This document shows, in pieces, positions 37,696 through 46,120 of a stretch of DNA of 64,000 bases. The position numbers and the translations under genes were made by a program. The notes beneath the pieces are model-generated. The model worked only from the letters and a program-made list of their open reading frames with translations. It ran no database searches and had not been told where the DNA came from. Numbering within the stretch: the first letter of the stretch is position 1; every line of letters starts with the position of its first letter. The DNA is from CATQHW01 sp965215345 (GTDB lineage: Bacteria; Spirochaetota; Spirochaetia; SZUA-6; Bin103): the NCBI GenBank assembly GCA_965215345.1, contig CBDCDL010000002.1:2852001-2916000 (forward strand). The letters are read 5' to 3'.

Positions 37696-38772
37696 ATGAC
37701 GAATCGCTTTGAGCCGGACTACGCTGTCCCTCCGGGATGGCTGTTGAAGGAGCACCTTGAGGTGCACGGTATTTCGCAAGCCGAGTTCGCCCGCCGGTGT
37801 GCGCGGTCACCGAAGCTGATCAGCGAGATCATCGCTGGCAAGGCTCCCCTGGAGCCGGCTACGGCACTCCAGTTCGAGAAAGTGCTCGACGTCCATGCGG
37901 ACATCTGGCTGGGCGTCGAATCAGCATACCGCCTCCATCAAGCCCGGGAAGCTGAGCTCAGAACCAACTGCACCGAAGAGGCGGTATCGTGGGTGCGAGG
38001 CTTTCCGATCAACGAGCTCGCCAAGAGGGGTGTGATCGATCGTCCAGCCTCCCAACCGGACGCGGTACCGATGCTGCTGTCCTTCTTTGGGGTCGCTTCC
38101 GTCGCGGCATGGCATGTCAAGTACCGCATGCCGAACGTCGCCTACCGGCACTCGCCCGGCTTTCAGAGCGACACGAAGGCCCTCGCAACATGGCTCCGCC
38201 TGGGCGAGCTCGAGACTGAGCGCCAGCAGCTTCGCGATTACCATCGAGCTGGATTCATGCGCTCGCTGAGGGAGATTCGGGGGCTCACGGCGTCGCCGAT
38301 TCGAGAGGGGCTGACGAGAGCGGCTGAGCTGTGCAATCGCGCGGGTGTGGCTTTGGCTCTGGTCGAACCGTTCCGGAAGACGGCCTTGAGCGGTGCAGCA
38401 TGGTGGCTGTCGCCAAGCGCCGCCATCATCGAGCTGAGTGCGCGCCACAAGAGCGACGATCATCTCTGGTTCAGCCTGTTTCACGAGGCAGCGCACTTGA
38501 TACTCCATAGCAAGAAGGCCGTGTTCGTCGATGGTCCGGATGGCGGGGGAGAGGAAACGGAGGCCGAGGCCAATTCGTGGGCAGCGGACTTCCTCTGCAG
38601 CTCCGAGAGCTGGTCCCGATTCGTGGAAGAGACCGCATGCTTCAGCGCAGGACCTGTCCAGCAATTCGCCTCGGAGCAGGGAATTGCTCCAGGTATAGTG
38701 GTGGGGAGACTGCAACACGAGGGGCGTATCCCGTGGAACCGCCTCAACGGATTGAAGGTGCGACCGGAGTAA
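37696..38772 (+). CDS. HigA-type antitoxin fused to an ImmA/IrrE metallopeptidase domain
   Basis: A 358-residue protein. Residues 1-90 form an XRE/HigA helix-turn-helix (PPGWLLKEHLEVHGISQAEFA, SPKLISEIIAGKAPLEPATA). The rest is a COG2856 domain with the zinc motif HEAAH (His263, Glu264, His267) and a downstream Glu in EETEAEANSWAADFL. It should bind the palindrome upstream and neutralise HigB; the peptidase part may allow triggered degradation. GTG 37693 precedes the ATG directly. The toxin reading frame is broken while this one is intact. Confidence 0.85.
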   Translation: MTNRFEPDYAVPPGWLLKEHLEVHGISQAEFARRCARSPKLISEIIAGKAPLEPATALQFEKVLDVHADIWLGVESAYRLHQAREAELRTNCTEEAVSWVRGFPINELAKRGVIDRPASQPDAVPMLLSFFGVASVAAWHVKYRMPNVAYRHSPGFQSDTKALATWLRLGELETERQQLRDYHRAGFMRSLREIRGLTASPIREGLTRAAELCNRAGVALALVEPFRKTALSGAAWWLSPSAAIIELSARHKSDDHLWFSLFHEAAHLILHSKKAVFVDGPDGGGEETEAEANSWAADFLCSSESWSRFVEETACFSAGPVQQFASEQGIAPGIVVGRLQHEGRIPWNRLNGLKVRPE

Positions 38773-38806
38773 CGGGAACCTCGCGCTCGGCGACTTCCGA
38801 AGGCAC

Positions 38807-38834
38807 GCGGCGGCGCCGGCGATGGCGCCGCCGC
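38807..38834. terminator. Strong hairpin between convergent genes
   Basis: Perfect 11-base arms GCGGCGGCGCC and GGCGCCGCCGC with a 6-base loop lie between the antitoxin stop and the binding-protein stop. It has no T tract on either side, so it is at best a bidirectional structural terminator. Confidence 0.55.
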
Positions 38835-38848
38835 GCGGGAAGGAAGGG

Positions 38849-40423
38849 TCAGTTGCCTCCGACGATGTCCAGGTAGCGGTCGTACTTCTGCTGGTGGACC
38901 TGCACGAACCGGTCGCTGCCCAGGCGGGCGACGGTCTGCAGGTACTCGTCCCACTTCTCGTCGATCGACTCCTGGCCGACGATGAACTTGTCCTTCATCT
39001 CGTTGTAGTAGGTGACCAGGTCGCCCCGCACCTCGTCGATGGCGTCGATCTCCTCCTTGGTGCTGGCGATCGGCGGGAACGGCTCGATGTAGTAGTGCTG
39101 GAGCTGCTCGTCGAGCGGGAACATCCAGCCGGGGAAGCGGTTGATCCACGCCTGCTTGACCTGCAGGTGCGGATAGGGCGGCTGCCCCGATCCGATCCGC
39201 AGCAACCGTTCGTTCAGGCTTACGTCCTCCTCGATCGGTATGAACTCCTTCTTGCCGTCGACCACGCGGTAGGTGATCCCCTCGACGCCCCAGTTCTGGA
39301 TGGTGATCGCCTCCTCGCTGTTGCGCACGAAGTCGATCCAGCGCATGGCCCAATCGGGCCGCTTGGCGTCGCGCGTGATGACCAGACCTCTGCCTCCCGA
39401 CAGGATGCGACGCTCGAAGTACTGGTCGCCGTGCGGCCCGATCAGCGGCGGCGGGACGTTGAAGATCGGCGTCTCACCGTCCGGCGTTCCGTGCGGATGG
39501 GAGCGGCTGAAAACGAACGCCCACGTGCTCCAGAAGCTCACCGTACCGGCACGGTCGTTGCCCACCTTCTCCAGCGTCGTGCCGCTGTTGTTCGTCAGGT
39601 ACTCCTGGTCGAGTAGTTGCTCGCGGTAGAGCAGGTTCATGTACTCGAGGTATTCCCGGTAGCGGTCGCTCTCGTAGTCCCAGGAGACGGCGCCGTCGGT
39701 CACCGTGTAGGGGAGGTACATCGCCAGGTGCAGCCCGAACGCGTTGCCGATGATGTTGATGTCACTCTTGCCGGTCGGAACCAGCGGGATCTCGTCCCGT
39801 TCGCCGTTGCCGTTGGGGTCGCCGTCGCGGAAGGCGGTCAGCAACTCGACGAAGTCATCGGTCGTCTCCGGCGTTTCCATGTCCACGGCTTCGAGCCAGA
39901 GCGTGTTGTGCATGAGGTTCTTGGACAGCGTGTTCGGCAGCACGAAGTGGTTGATCGCGTAGATCTCGCCGTCCGGGCTGGTCATGGACGCCTTGTGAAT
40001 CGGGTACTCCTCGAACCAGCGGCTGAGGTTGGGCGCATACTCGGCGATCAGGTCGTTGAGCGGGATGACCAGCCCGTCGAGCGCGTAGTTGTAGACGTCG
40101 CCGATGCCGCTCGGGAGGTCGATCACATCCGGCAGATCGATGCCGGCGGCCAGCCGGGCGCGCAGCACCTCGCGGTAGTTGGAGGTTTCGATCACGTTCC
40201 ACTCGACGTGGATGCCGGATTTCTCTTCCAGCGCCTGGTACGCCGGCAGGTCGTTGCTCGCCGGGCGATGGTGGGCCGCCGCGCCGGAGTTGACCATGAC
40301 GGTCAGCGTGGGCGTCTCCGCCGCGCCCTCGGCCACCGATGCCGCGTAGCCGTTGGTGATCCCGAAGATCCCCATCAGGACGATCACCGCGACCGCGGTG
40401 ATCCAGAGTCTCGAGCGTTTCAT
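38849..40423 (-). CDS. Extracellular solute-binding protein of an LplABC/LipO-type importer
   Basis: A 524-residue exported binding protein. The signal peptide (MKRSRLWITAVAVIVLMGIF, then TNGYA) is followed by an acidic exit. It has the DGDPNGNGERDEIPL calcium-like loop typical of the LipO/YtcQ family, which binds oligosaccharides such as pectin or mannan fragments. AAGGAG lies eight bases before the ATG. It is the third gene of a minus-strand set with two permeases; no ATPase is present. The ligand is unknown. Confidence 0.9.
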   Translation of the reverse strand: MKRSRLWITAVAVIVLMGIFGITNGYAASVAEGAAETPTLTVMVNSGAAAHHRPASNDLPAYQALEEKSGIHVEWNVIETSNYREVLRARLAAGIDLPDVIDLPSGIGDVYNYALDGLVIPLNDLIAEYAPNLSRWFEEYPIHKASMTSPDGEIYAINHFVLPNTLSKNLMHNTLWLEAVDMETPETTDDFVELLTAFRDGDPNGNGERDEIPLVPTGKSDINIIGNAFGLHLAMYLPYTVTDGAVSWDYESDRYREYLEYMNLLYREQLLDQEYLTNNSGTTLEKVGNDRAGTVSFWSTWAFVFSRSHPHGTPDGETPIFNVPPPLIGPHGDQYFERRILSGGRGLVITRDAKRPDWAMRWIDFVRNSEEAITIQNWGVEGITYRVVDGKKEFIPIEEDVSLNERLLRIGSGQPPYPHLQVKQAWINRFPGWMFPLDEQLQHYYIEPFPPIASTKEEIDAIDEVRGDLVTYYNEMKDKFIVGQESIDEKWDEYLQTVARLGSDRFVQVHQQKYDRYLDIVGGN

Positions 40424-40545
40424 TGCATAGCTCCTTGTCAGGTTTGTCAGGTCGTGTCGGTTGACGATCAGGCTGTGGTTGTGCGCTAGGCTTACCCCCT
40501 CGTCTGCGTTCGATCGGGCCGCGCATCCCGGCGCGTATCGGCCCG

Positions 40546-41442
40546 TCATCCCTTGAGCGCCCCGATCATGACGCCCTTCACGAAGTAGCGCTGCAGGAAC
40601 GGGTACAGCGTGACGATCGGCGCGATGGCCACGACGATCACCGCGTACTTGACCTTGATCATGGCCAGCACGCCCTCCTCGAAGTCGCCGGTATCCGCGT
40701 GCTGCAGCAGCGTCTCCAGCCGCGACATGACCACCACCCGCCGCAGGTAGATCTGGATCGGATGCAAGTCGGCATCCGGCAGATACAGAAGCGCCGGGAA
40801 GAAGCTGTTCCAGTGCTGGATGCCGTAGAACAGCGCCAGCACGGCGACGATCGGCTGCGACAGCGGCAGGACGATCTTCCACACGATGCGCCACTCTTCG
40901 GCTCCCTCCAGGCGGGCGCTCTCGAACAGGTCTTCGGGGAGTTGCTGGAAGAACGTCCGGCAGATGACCAGGTAGTACACGGATATCAACGCCGGAAACA
41001 CCAGCGCCCAGCGCGAGCCGTAGAGGCCGAGCCTGGCGACGATGATGAAGGTCGGGATGATGCCCCCCTGGAAGAGGAACGTCACCATGATCGCGACCAT
41101 GAAGAAGTTGCGCGCGAAGAACTTCCGCTTGGACAGCGGATAGGCGGCCATCACCGTGAACACCAAGTTGAACAGCGTGCCCACGGCCGTATACCAGATC
41201 GTGTTGTAGTAGCTGCGCCAGATGCGGTCGTCCATGAGCACCGCCCGGTACGCGTCGATCTCCAGTCCCTTCGGGAGCAGCCACACCTCGTCGCGCAGCA
41301 CCGCGTCGGTCTCGCTCAACGACATGCTGACGACGTACAGGAACGGATAGAGCGTCACCACGAAGGCGGCCACCACGATCACGTGGACGGCAAGGTCGAA
41401 CCCCCGGTCCCCTGCGGTCCTGCGGAACGTCGTCGCGGTCAT
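40546..41442 (-). CDS. Carbohydrate ABC importer permease, YtcP/LplC-like
   Basis: A 298-residue inner-membrane permease with six helices and the EAA loop FESARLEGAEEWRIVWKIVLPLSQP that contacts the ATPase. The sequence ends YPFLQRYFVKGVMIGALKG, a signature of the YtcP/LplC class. It starts 13 bases after the LplB-like gene stop and precedes the binding protein by 122 bases. Confidence 0.93.
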   Translation of the reverse strand: MTATTFRRTAGDRGFDLAVHVIVVAAFVVTLYPFLYVVSMSLSETDAVLRDEVWLLPKGLEIDAYRAVLMDDRIWRSYYNTIWYTAVGTLFNLVFTVMAAYPLSKRKFFARNFFMVAIMVTFLFQGGIIPTFIIVARLGLYGSRWALVFPALISVYYLVICRTFFQQLPEDLFESARLEGAEEWRIVWKIVLPLSQPIVAVLALFYGIQHWNSFFPALLYLPDADLHPIQIYLRRVVVMSRLETLLQHADTGDFEEGVLAMIKVKYAVIVVAIAPIVTLYPFLQRYFVKGVMIGALKG

Positions 41443-41455
41443 CGCGCCTTGCCGG

Positions 41456-42412
41456 TCACCAGAGCGAGGTGTCGGACAGCTTGCGGGCGATGTGATTGAA
41501 CAGGAGCAGGAACGCCACGTTGATGACCGAATCGAACAGGCCGACCGCGGCTCCGAAGCTGTATTCGCCGGAGAGGATGCCGCGCCGGTACACGTAGGTG
41601 GATATGACGTCGGCCACCTCGTAGGTCAGCCCGGAGTACATGAGCAGGATCTTCTCGAACCCGACCGTGAACATGCGCCCGGAGCGCAGGATGAGCAGGA
41701 TGATGATGGTGGCGCTGATCCCCGGCAGGGTGACGTAGCGGATGCGTTGCCAGCGCGAGCAGCCGTCGACCTCGGCGGCGTCGTACAGCTCCTCGTCGAT
41801 GCCGGCGATCGCCGCCAGGTAGATGATGGAGCCGAAGCCGAAGTCCTGCCAGATCTCGGAGAGCACGTACATCGGCCGAAACCAACCGACTTCGTTCATG
41901 AAGTTGACCGGCGTGCCGCCCAAGCGGGCGATGATGACGTTGATGATGCCGCCGTTGATGGAGACGAAATTCACCATGATGCCGACCACGACCACCACCG
42001 AGATGAAGTAGGGCAGGTAGCTGACCGTCTGCACGGTGCGGCGGAAGCCGACCGACCGCACCTCGTTCAGGCACAGGGCGAACAGGATCGGCACCGGGAA
42101 GCCGAACAGCAGCATGTAGAAGCTGATGAGGAAGGTGTTGCGCACCAGGCGCCAGAAATAGAAGGAGTTGAAGAACTGCAGGAACCACTTCAGCCCCACC
42201 CACTCGCTGCCCCAGATGCCGCGGCCGACCGAGTAGTCCTTGAACGCGATCACCATGCCGTACAGCGGCAGGTAGCGGAACAGCGCGAAGTACAGAAGCG
42301 GCAGGATCATCATGATGATCCACGCCCGGTCACGGCGGATGAGGGAGACAAGCGACGGCTTCGCCCCGGTAAGGGCCGGCTTGGCCTGGGCGGTGGTCGG
42401 TTGCGCGCTCAC
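41456..42412 (-). CDS. Carbohydrate ABC importer permease, LplB-like
   Basis: A 318-residue permease, first gene of the minus-strand importer. LplB-class motifs are ILPLLYFALFRYLPLYGMVIAF, QTVSYLPYFIS and the EAA loop ELYDAAEVDGCSRWQRIRYVTLPG, and it ends with SGEYSFGAAVGLFDSVINV. The GTG start follows GAGGTT. Partner permease and binding protein follow downstream; the energising ATPase must be encoded elsewhere. Confidence 0.93.
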   Translation of the reverse strand: MSAQPTTAQAKPALTGAKPSLVSLIRRDRAWIIMMILPLLYFALFRYLPLYGMVIAFKDYSVGRGIWGSEWVGLKWFLQFFNSFYFWRLVRNTFLISFYMLLFGFPVPILFALCLNEVRSVGFRRTVQTVSYLPYFISVVVVVGIMVNFVSINGGIINVIIARLGGTPVNFMNEVGWFRPMYVLSEIWQDFGFGSIIYLAAIAGIDEELYDAAEVDGCSRWQRIRYVTLPGISATIIILLILRSGRMFTVGFEKILLMYSGLTYEVADVISTYVYRRGILSGEYSFGAAVGLFDSVINVAFLLLFNHIARKLSDTSLW

Positions 42413-42579
42413 CTCAACCTCATGCCATGGGCATCCGGAGAGGCAGAGTGTGGGTGTCGCGCCGAACTGGTGTCAACAGGCCGCCTGGCCACCGGACCGC
42501 GGCAACGCCGCCGCACGCTCTCGCCCCACATGGGCGGCAGCCACCCGGCGTGGTGGCGGGTGCAGCCGTGAGGCGGCTC

Positions 42580-42608
42580 TTGACACCCCCCCCCGGCACG
42601 CGCACGAT
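42580..42608 (+). promoter_or_regulatory. Possible promoter with a C9 tract in the spacer
   Basis: TTGACA (42580-42585) and CACGAT (42603-42608) are 17 bases apart and the spacer begins with nine C residues. The rest of the 325-base divergent gap (42413-42737) shows no gene. The -10 is weak, so the call is tentative. Confidence 0.35.
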
Positions 42609-42737
42609 CGCGGTGATGCCGAATTCCTGGTCTGCGTAACCGAAACTGTGCTCGGAGGAGGCGACTGTGTTGACGTGCACGGATTGCCAGAATCAGGGGA
42701 TCCCGGCAATCAGGGACAATCCTGACAAGGAGACGCT

Positions 42738-44045
42738 ATGACGGATACGAGAAGATTGAACGCACTGATCTTTCCTGTGTGCTTTGCGGCCTTGATGAAC
42801 GTGGCCGTTCTTGGCTTTGCCTCCGGTGAGACCGAAGCGGCGGCGGAGACGGTTACTCTGAAGATGACGTCGTGGATCAGTCAGTCCGTAGACAACTACG
42901 AGAATCACATCGTAGGACCCTTCAACGACGCGCATCCCGGAATCGAGATCGAATTCGAGATGTTTCCCTGGTCGACGTATTGGCAAAAGCTGCAGACGCT
43001 GTTTGCGTCCGGTGACGAGCCGGACATAATGGAGATGGCGGCCGATTACAAGGGCGCATTCGTCGCCAATGGACACCTTCTCGATCTGACGCCCTTTCTC
43101 GAAAGAGGAGACATCGACAAGGACGATTTCTTCGAGGAGAGCTGGAATCGCGGATACGTGGCAGGGGCGGACGGCTTCTATGGCATCTACTCCATGGTCG
43201 GAACCGGTGTCCTCATGTACAACAAGGACATCTTTGAAGACGCAGGAATACCCTACCCGGACTCCACGTGGGACTATGACAAGCTGCTGGAGGTCGCCAA
43301 GGAGCTGACGGTTGATGAAGACGGCGATGGAACCCCCGACCAGTGGGGAATCGTGCCGGGGGGCGACTATTGGATTCATACTCTCATACCATCCTTCGGA
43401 GGGACCGTCCTCACCGAGGATCTTTCCGAATCGAATCTCCTCTCTCCGGGGTCATTGGCCGGTCTGCAGTACGATCGTGACCTGATCCACAAGCATGGCG
43501 TAGCGCCAACGCCGGAGATGGCCGACGGGCTGGGCGAACTGTTCTTCACGGGAAAAGTCGCCATGCGGCCGAATTCGGCGTACAATATCCAGCGGTTCAG
43601 GGAAATAGAGGATTTCCGCTGGGACATTGCGTTGCTTCCGGAGGGACCGGAGGGACGAAAGATAGCCCTGTTCGGCGACCCTGCTCATTCGATATCCGCG
43701 AATACCGAGCACCCTGAAGAGGCTTGGGCATTCTTCAAGTGGTACTACAACAATCTGAGCGTGGACAACCTCATACTTGGCGGCAATTTCACCGGAAACA
43801 AGGCCCTCGCTGACGTGTGGACTTCAAGCCAGGAGGGCATGACACCCCACAATATCGGGGTCGTTCAGGAGACCGTCGAAGTCTATGGGAGGCGTGCGCC
43901 CTACTGGGATGTGGGTCTACGGACGCTGCCGGAAATCAGACGGGCCATAAACGATATGAAGAGCTCGTATAGAGGCGGACACGTGACCGTGGCGGAGGCG
44001 GCAGCGGAAGCCACCGCCACGATCAACGAAGCGCTCTCGAGATAG
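42738..44045 (+). CDS. Family 1 extracellular sugar-binding protein (MalE/UgpB-like)
   Basis: A 435-residue periplasmic binding protein. A signal peptide (about 1-28, VAVLGFASGETEAAAE exit typical of spirochaetes) is followed by the family 1 fold: LKMTSWISQSVDNYENHIV, PFNDAHPGIEIEFEMFPWST, GDEPDIMEMAADYKGAF, the ligand-site GIYSMVGTGVLMYNKDIFEDAG. AAGGAG lies six bases before the ATG. It leads a three-gene importer. Codons are visibly more A/T-rich than in the flanking genes, suggesting separate ancestry. Confidence 0.92.
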   Translation: MTDTRRLNALIFPVCFAALMNVAVLGFASGETEAAAETVTLKMTSWISQSVDNYENHIVGPFNDAHPGIEIEFEMFPWSTYWQKLQTLFASGDEPDIMEMAADYKGAFVANGHLLDLTPFLERGDIDKDDFFEESWNRGYVAGADGFYGIYSMVGTGVLMYNKDIFEDAGIPYPDSTWDYDKLLEVAKELTVDEDGDGTPDQWGIVPGGDYWIHTLIPSFGGTVLTEDLSESNLLSPGSLAGLQYDRDLIHKHGVAPTPEMADGLGELFFTGKVAMRPNSAYNIQRFREIEDFRWDIALLPEGPEGRKIALFGDPAHSISANTEHPEEAWAFFKWYYNNLSVDNLILGGNFTGNKALADVWTSSQEGMTPHNIGVVQETVEVYGRRAPYWDVGLRTLPEIRRAINDMKSSYRGGHVTVAEAAAEATATINEALSR

Positions 44046-44080
44046 ACCTCATTCTTCGTTCGCGGCGTCGAGAGAACATG

Positions 44081-44110
44081 CGCCCCGGTGGGAATATCCC
44101 CGCCGGGGTG
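44081..44110 (+). promoter_or_regulatory. Intercistronic stem-loop
   Basis: CGCCCCGGTGGG and CCCCGCCGGGGTG pair over about 12 positions (two G-U pairs) with a short AATAT loop. It sits between the binding-protein and permease genes without a T tract, a position where such structures stabilise the upstream mRNA so the binding protein is made in excess. Confidence 0.5.
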
Positions 44111-44185
44111 CTCATTTACCTTGCGAGCCACATGCGTACCTGAATCCGAGCATCGGCGCACGCGAACAGAGCACGGGAGACCCAC

Positions 44186-45094
44186 GTGGCAGAATCGACT
44201 ACCACCTCGAGGGCGGTTGCCAGGAGGAACATCAAGAACGCCCGTGTAGCATATCTGTTTGTCCTCCCCACCTTTTTTTACCTGATCTTCTTCAGCTTGG
44301 GGGCGATGGTGGCGGCCCTCTTCTTCTCGTTCCTGGAATACGATGTCCTCTCACCGCCCAGATGGACCGGGCTTGACAACTTCCGGCGGCTGTTCGCGAG
44401 CCCGCTGTTCCCCAAGGCGGTGTGGAACACCATATACTTCGCCATACTCTACGTGCCGTCTCACACGATACTCGCCCTGCTCCTGGCATTGCTGGTCAAT
44501 CGCGATCTGAAAGGCGTTGTCGCGTTCAGAACAGCCTACTTCCTCCCCGTGGTTTCTTCGGTAGTGGCGATTTCCCTGCTGTGGACGATGATGTACGGCA
44601 AGGAATTCGGGTTGATCAACTACGGCCTGAAGACCGTGTTCGGCGTATCGGGGCCCGGTTGGTTGAGCGATCCCGCGTGGGCCATGCCCGCGGTGTCGAT
44701 CATGAGCGTATGGAAGGGTCTGGGTGTGGGAATGATGATATTCCTTGCCGGCTTGCAGGACATCCCCAAGGATTTGTATGATTCGGCACAGATCGATGGG
44801 TCCGGCGCGTGGAGGAGGTTTCTGCACATTACGCTGCCGCTGGTATCGCCGACGACGTTCTTCGTGGCGGTGGTGAGTACCATCAATTCGCTGCAGGTCT
44901 TTTCGCAGATATACGTCATGACGGAAGGTGGGCCGCGATGGTCGACGACGACATTGGGCTACTTCGTCTTCGTGAGCGCCTTCGAAGACTTCCGCATGGG
45001 GTACGCTTCGGCGGTCGGTGTCGTGCTGTTCGTCATCGTGATGTTCTTCACTCTGATTCAGTTTCGACTGAGAAAGAGTTGGGTGCACTATTAG
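44186..45094 (+). CDS. Sugar ABC importer permease, MalF/UgpA-like
   Basis: A 302-residue inner-membrane permease. Hydrophobic helices start at AYLFVLPTFFYLIFFSLG; the EAA loop is DLYDSAQIDGSGAWRRFLHI followed by TLPLVSPTTFF. The GTG start has GGGAG upstream. It forms the channel with the next permease and accepts substrate from the binding protein upstream. AUA isoleucine codons recur, unlike the high-GC neighbours. Confidence 0.93.
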   Translation: MAESTTTSRAVARRNIKNARVAYLFVLPTFFYLIFFSLGAMVAALFFSFLEYDVLSPPRWTGLDNFRRLFASPLFPKAVWNTIYFAILYVPSHTILALLLALLVNRDLKGVVAFRTAYFLPVVSSVVAISLLWTMMYGKEFGLINYGLKTVFGVSGPGWLSDPAWAMPAVSIMSVWKGLGVGMMIFLAGLQDIPKDLYDSAQIDGSGAWRRFLHITLPLVSPTTFFVAVVSTINSLQVFSQIYVMTEGGPRWSTTTLGYFVFVSAFEDFRMGYASAVGVVLFVIVMFFTLIQFRLRKSWVHY

Positions 45095-45123
45095 GTGCCA
45101 AAGGATGAGGTCGCGGTAAACTC

Positions 45124-45996
45124 ATGTCTTCGCTTGCGTTGAGCGGCCGCAACAGGTTGGCGGGAAAGGCGGCCGTCAATCTGTTCTTCTACGTGCTGTT
45201 GATATTTGTCGGACTGACGTTTCTGCTGCCTTTCCTGTGGATGCTGTCCGCGTCCCTGAAGAACGTTGCGGAGATATTCAGCTTCCCGCCCAGGTGGTTT
45301 CCTCGCGTCCGGAGGTGGAACAACTACACGGATATATTCCTCGTCATGCCGTTTGGCCGGTTCGTCTTCAATAGTTTCAAGGTGAGTCTGCTGTCCACGG
45401 CAGGTGTGGTCTTGAGCAGTGCGCTGGCGGCGTTCGCGTTCGCCAGGCTGAGGTTTCCGGGGAGGAATCTCATATTCGCTCTTCTGCTGTCTACGTTGAT
45501 GTTGCCCGGCGAGGTCACGCTGATCCCGATATTCTTCGTAATGAGAGCCTTGGGAGTGATAAACACCCATATTCCGCTGTACCTGCCGGACTTCTTCGGG
45601 AATCCGTTCGGCACGTTTCTGCTGCGTCAATTCTTTCTTACGGTTCCGAAGGAGCTGGAGGATGCCGCGGCGATGGACGGGGCCGGTCCTTTCACGATTT
45701 TCGGGCGGATATTTCTGCCACTGGCCAAACCGGCGCTGGCCACGCTGGCGGTGCTCACGTTCATGTGGCGGTGGGAGGAGCTTATCAGGCCTGTCATTTA
45801 CCTGGGCAGTCGCGAGAAGATGACGCTGACCGTAGGTCTGACGGGTTATTTCGCTGAGTTCGGTGGTGGGGAGATATTTCGCTGGGACCTGCTGATGGCG
45901 GGGAGTGTCGTGAGCATCATACCGATTCTCGTGCTCTTCATAATCGGACAGAGGTTTTTCATACAGGGAATCACGATGACGGGGATAAAGGGATAA
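45124..45996 (+). CDS. Sugar ABC importer permease, MalG/UgpE-like
   Basis: A 290-residue permease, last gene of the importer. It has LPFLWMLSASLKNVAEIF at the start, the EAA loop ELEDAAAMDGAGPFTIFGRI with FLPLAKPALATLA, and ends QRFFIQGITMTGIKG, as in MalG-class proteins. AUA codons are frequent. No ATPase gene follows; the set relies on a shared MsmX/UgpC-type ATPase coded elsewhere. Confidence 0.93.
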   Translation: MSSLALSGRNRLAGKAAVNLFFYVLLIFVGLTFLLPFLWMLSASLKNVAEIFSFPPRWFPRVRRWNNYTDIFLVMPFGRFVFNSFKVSLLSTAGVVLSSALAAFAFARLRFPGRNLIFALLLSTLMLPGEVTLIPIFFVMRALGVINTHIPLYLPDFFGNPFGTFLLRQFFLTVPKELEDAAAMDGAGPFTIFGRIFLPLAKPALATLAVLTFMWRWEELIRPVIYLGSREKMTLTVGLTGYFAEFGGGEIFRWDLLMAGSVVSIIPILVLFIIGQRFFIQGITMTGIKG

Positions 45997-46120
45997 GCGG
46001 ATACGTCGGCCGGACGTGGCTGTGTCCGAGAGGCGACTAACAGGCGGGGATCGCGGCGCTCGCGGCCGGCCCGGTGACGGAGCGTCGACGCGCTGGACGC
46101 GGCGCCGGTACGATCGTTCG

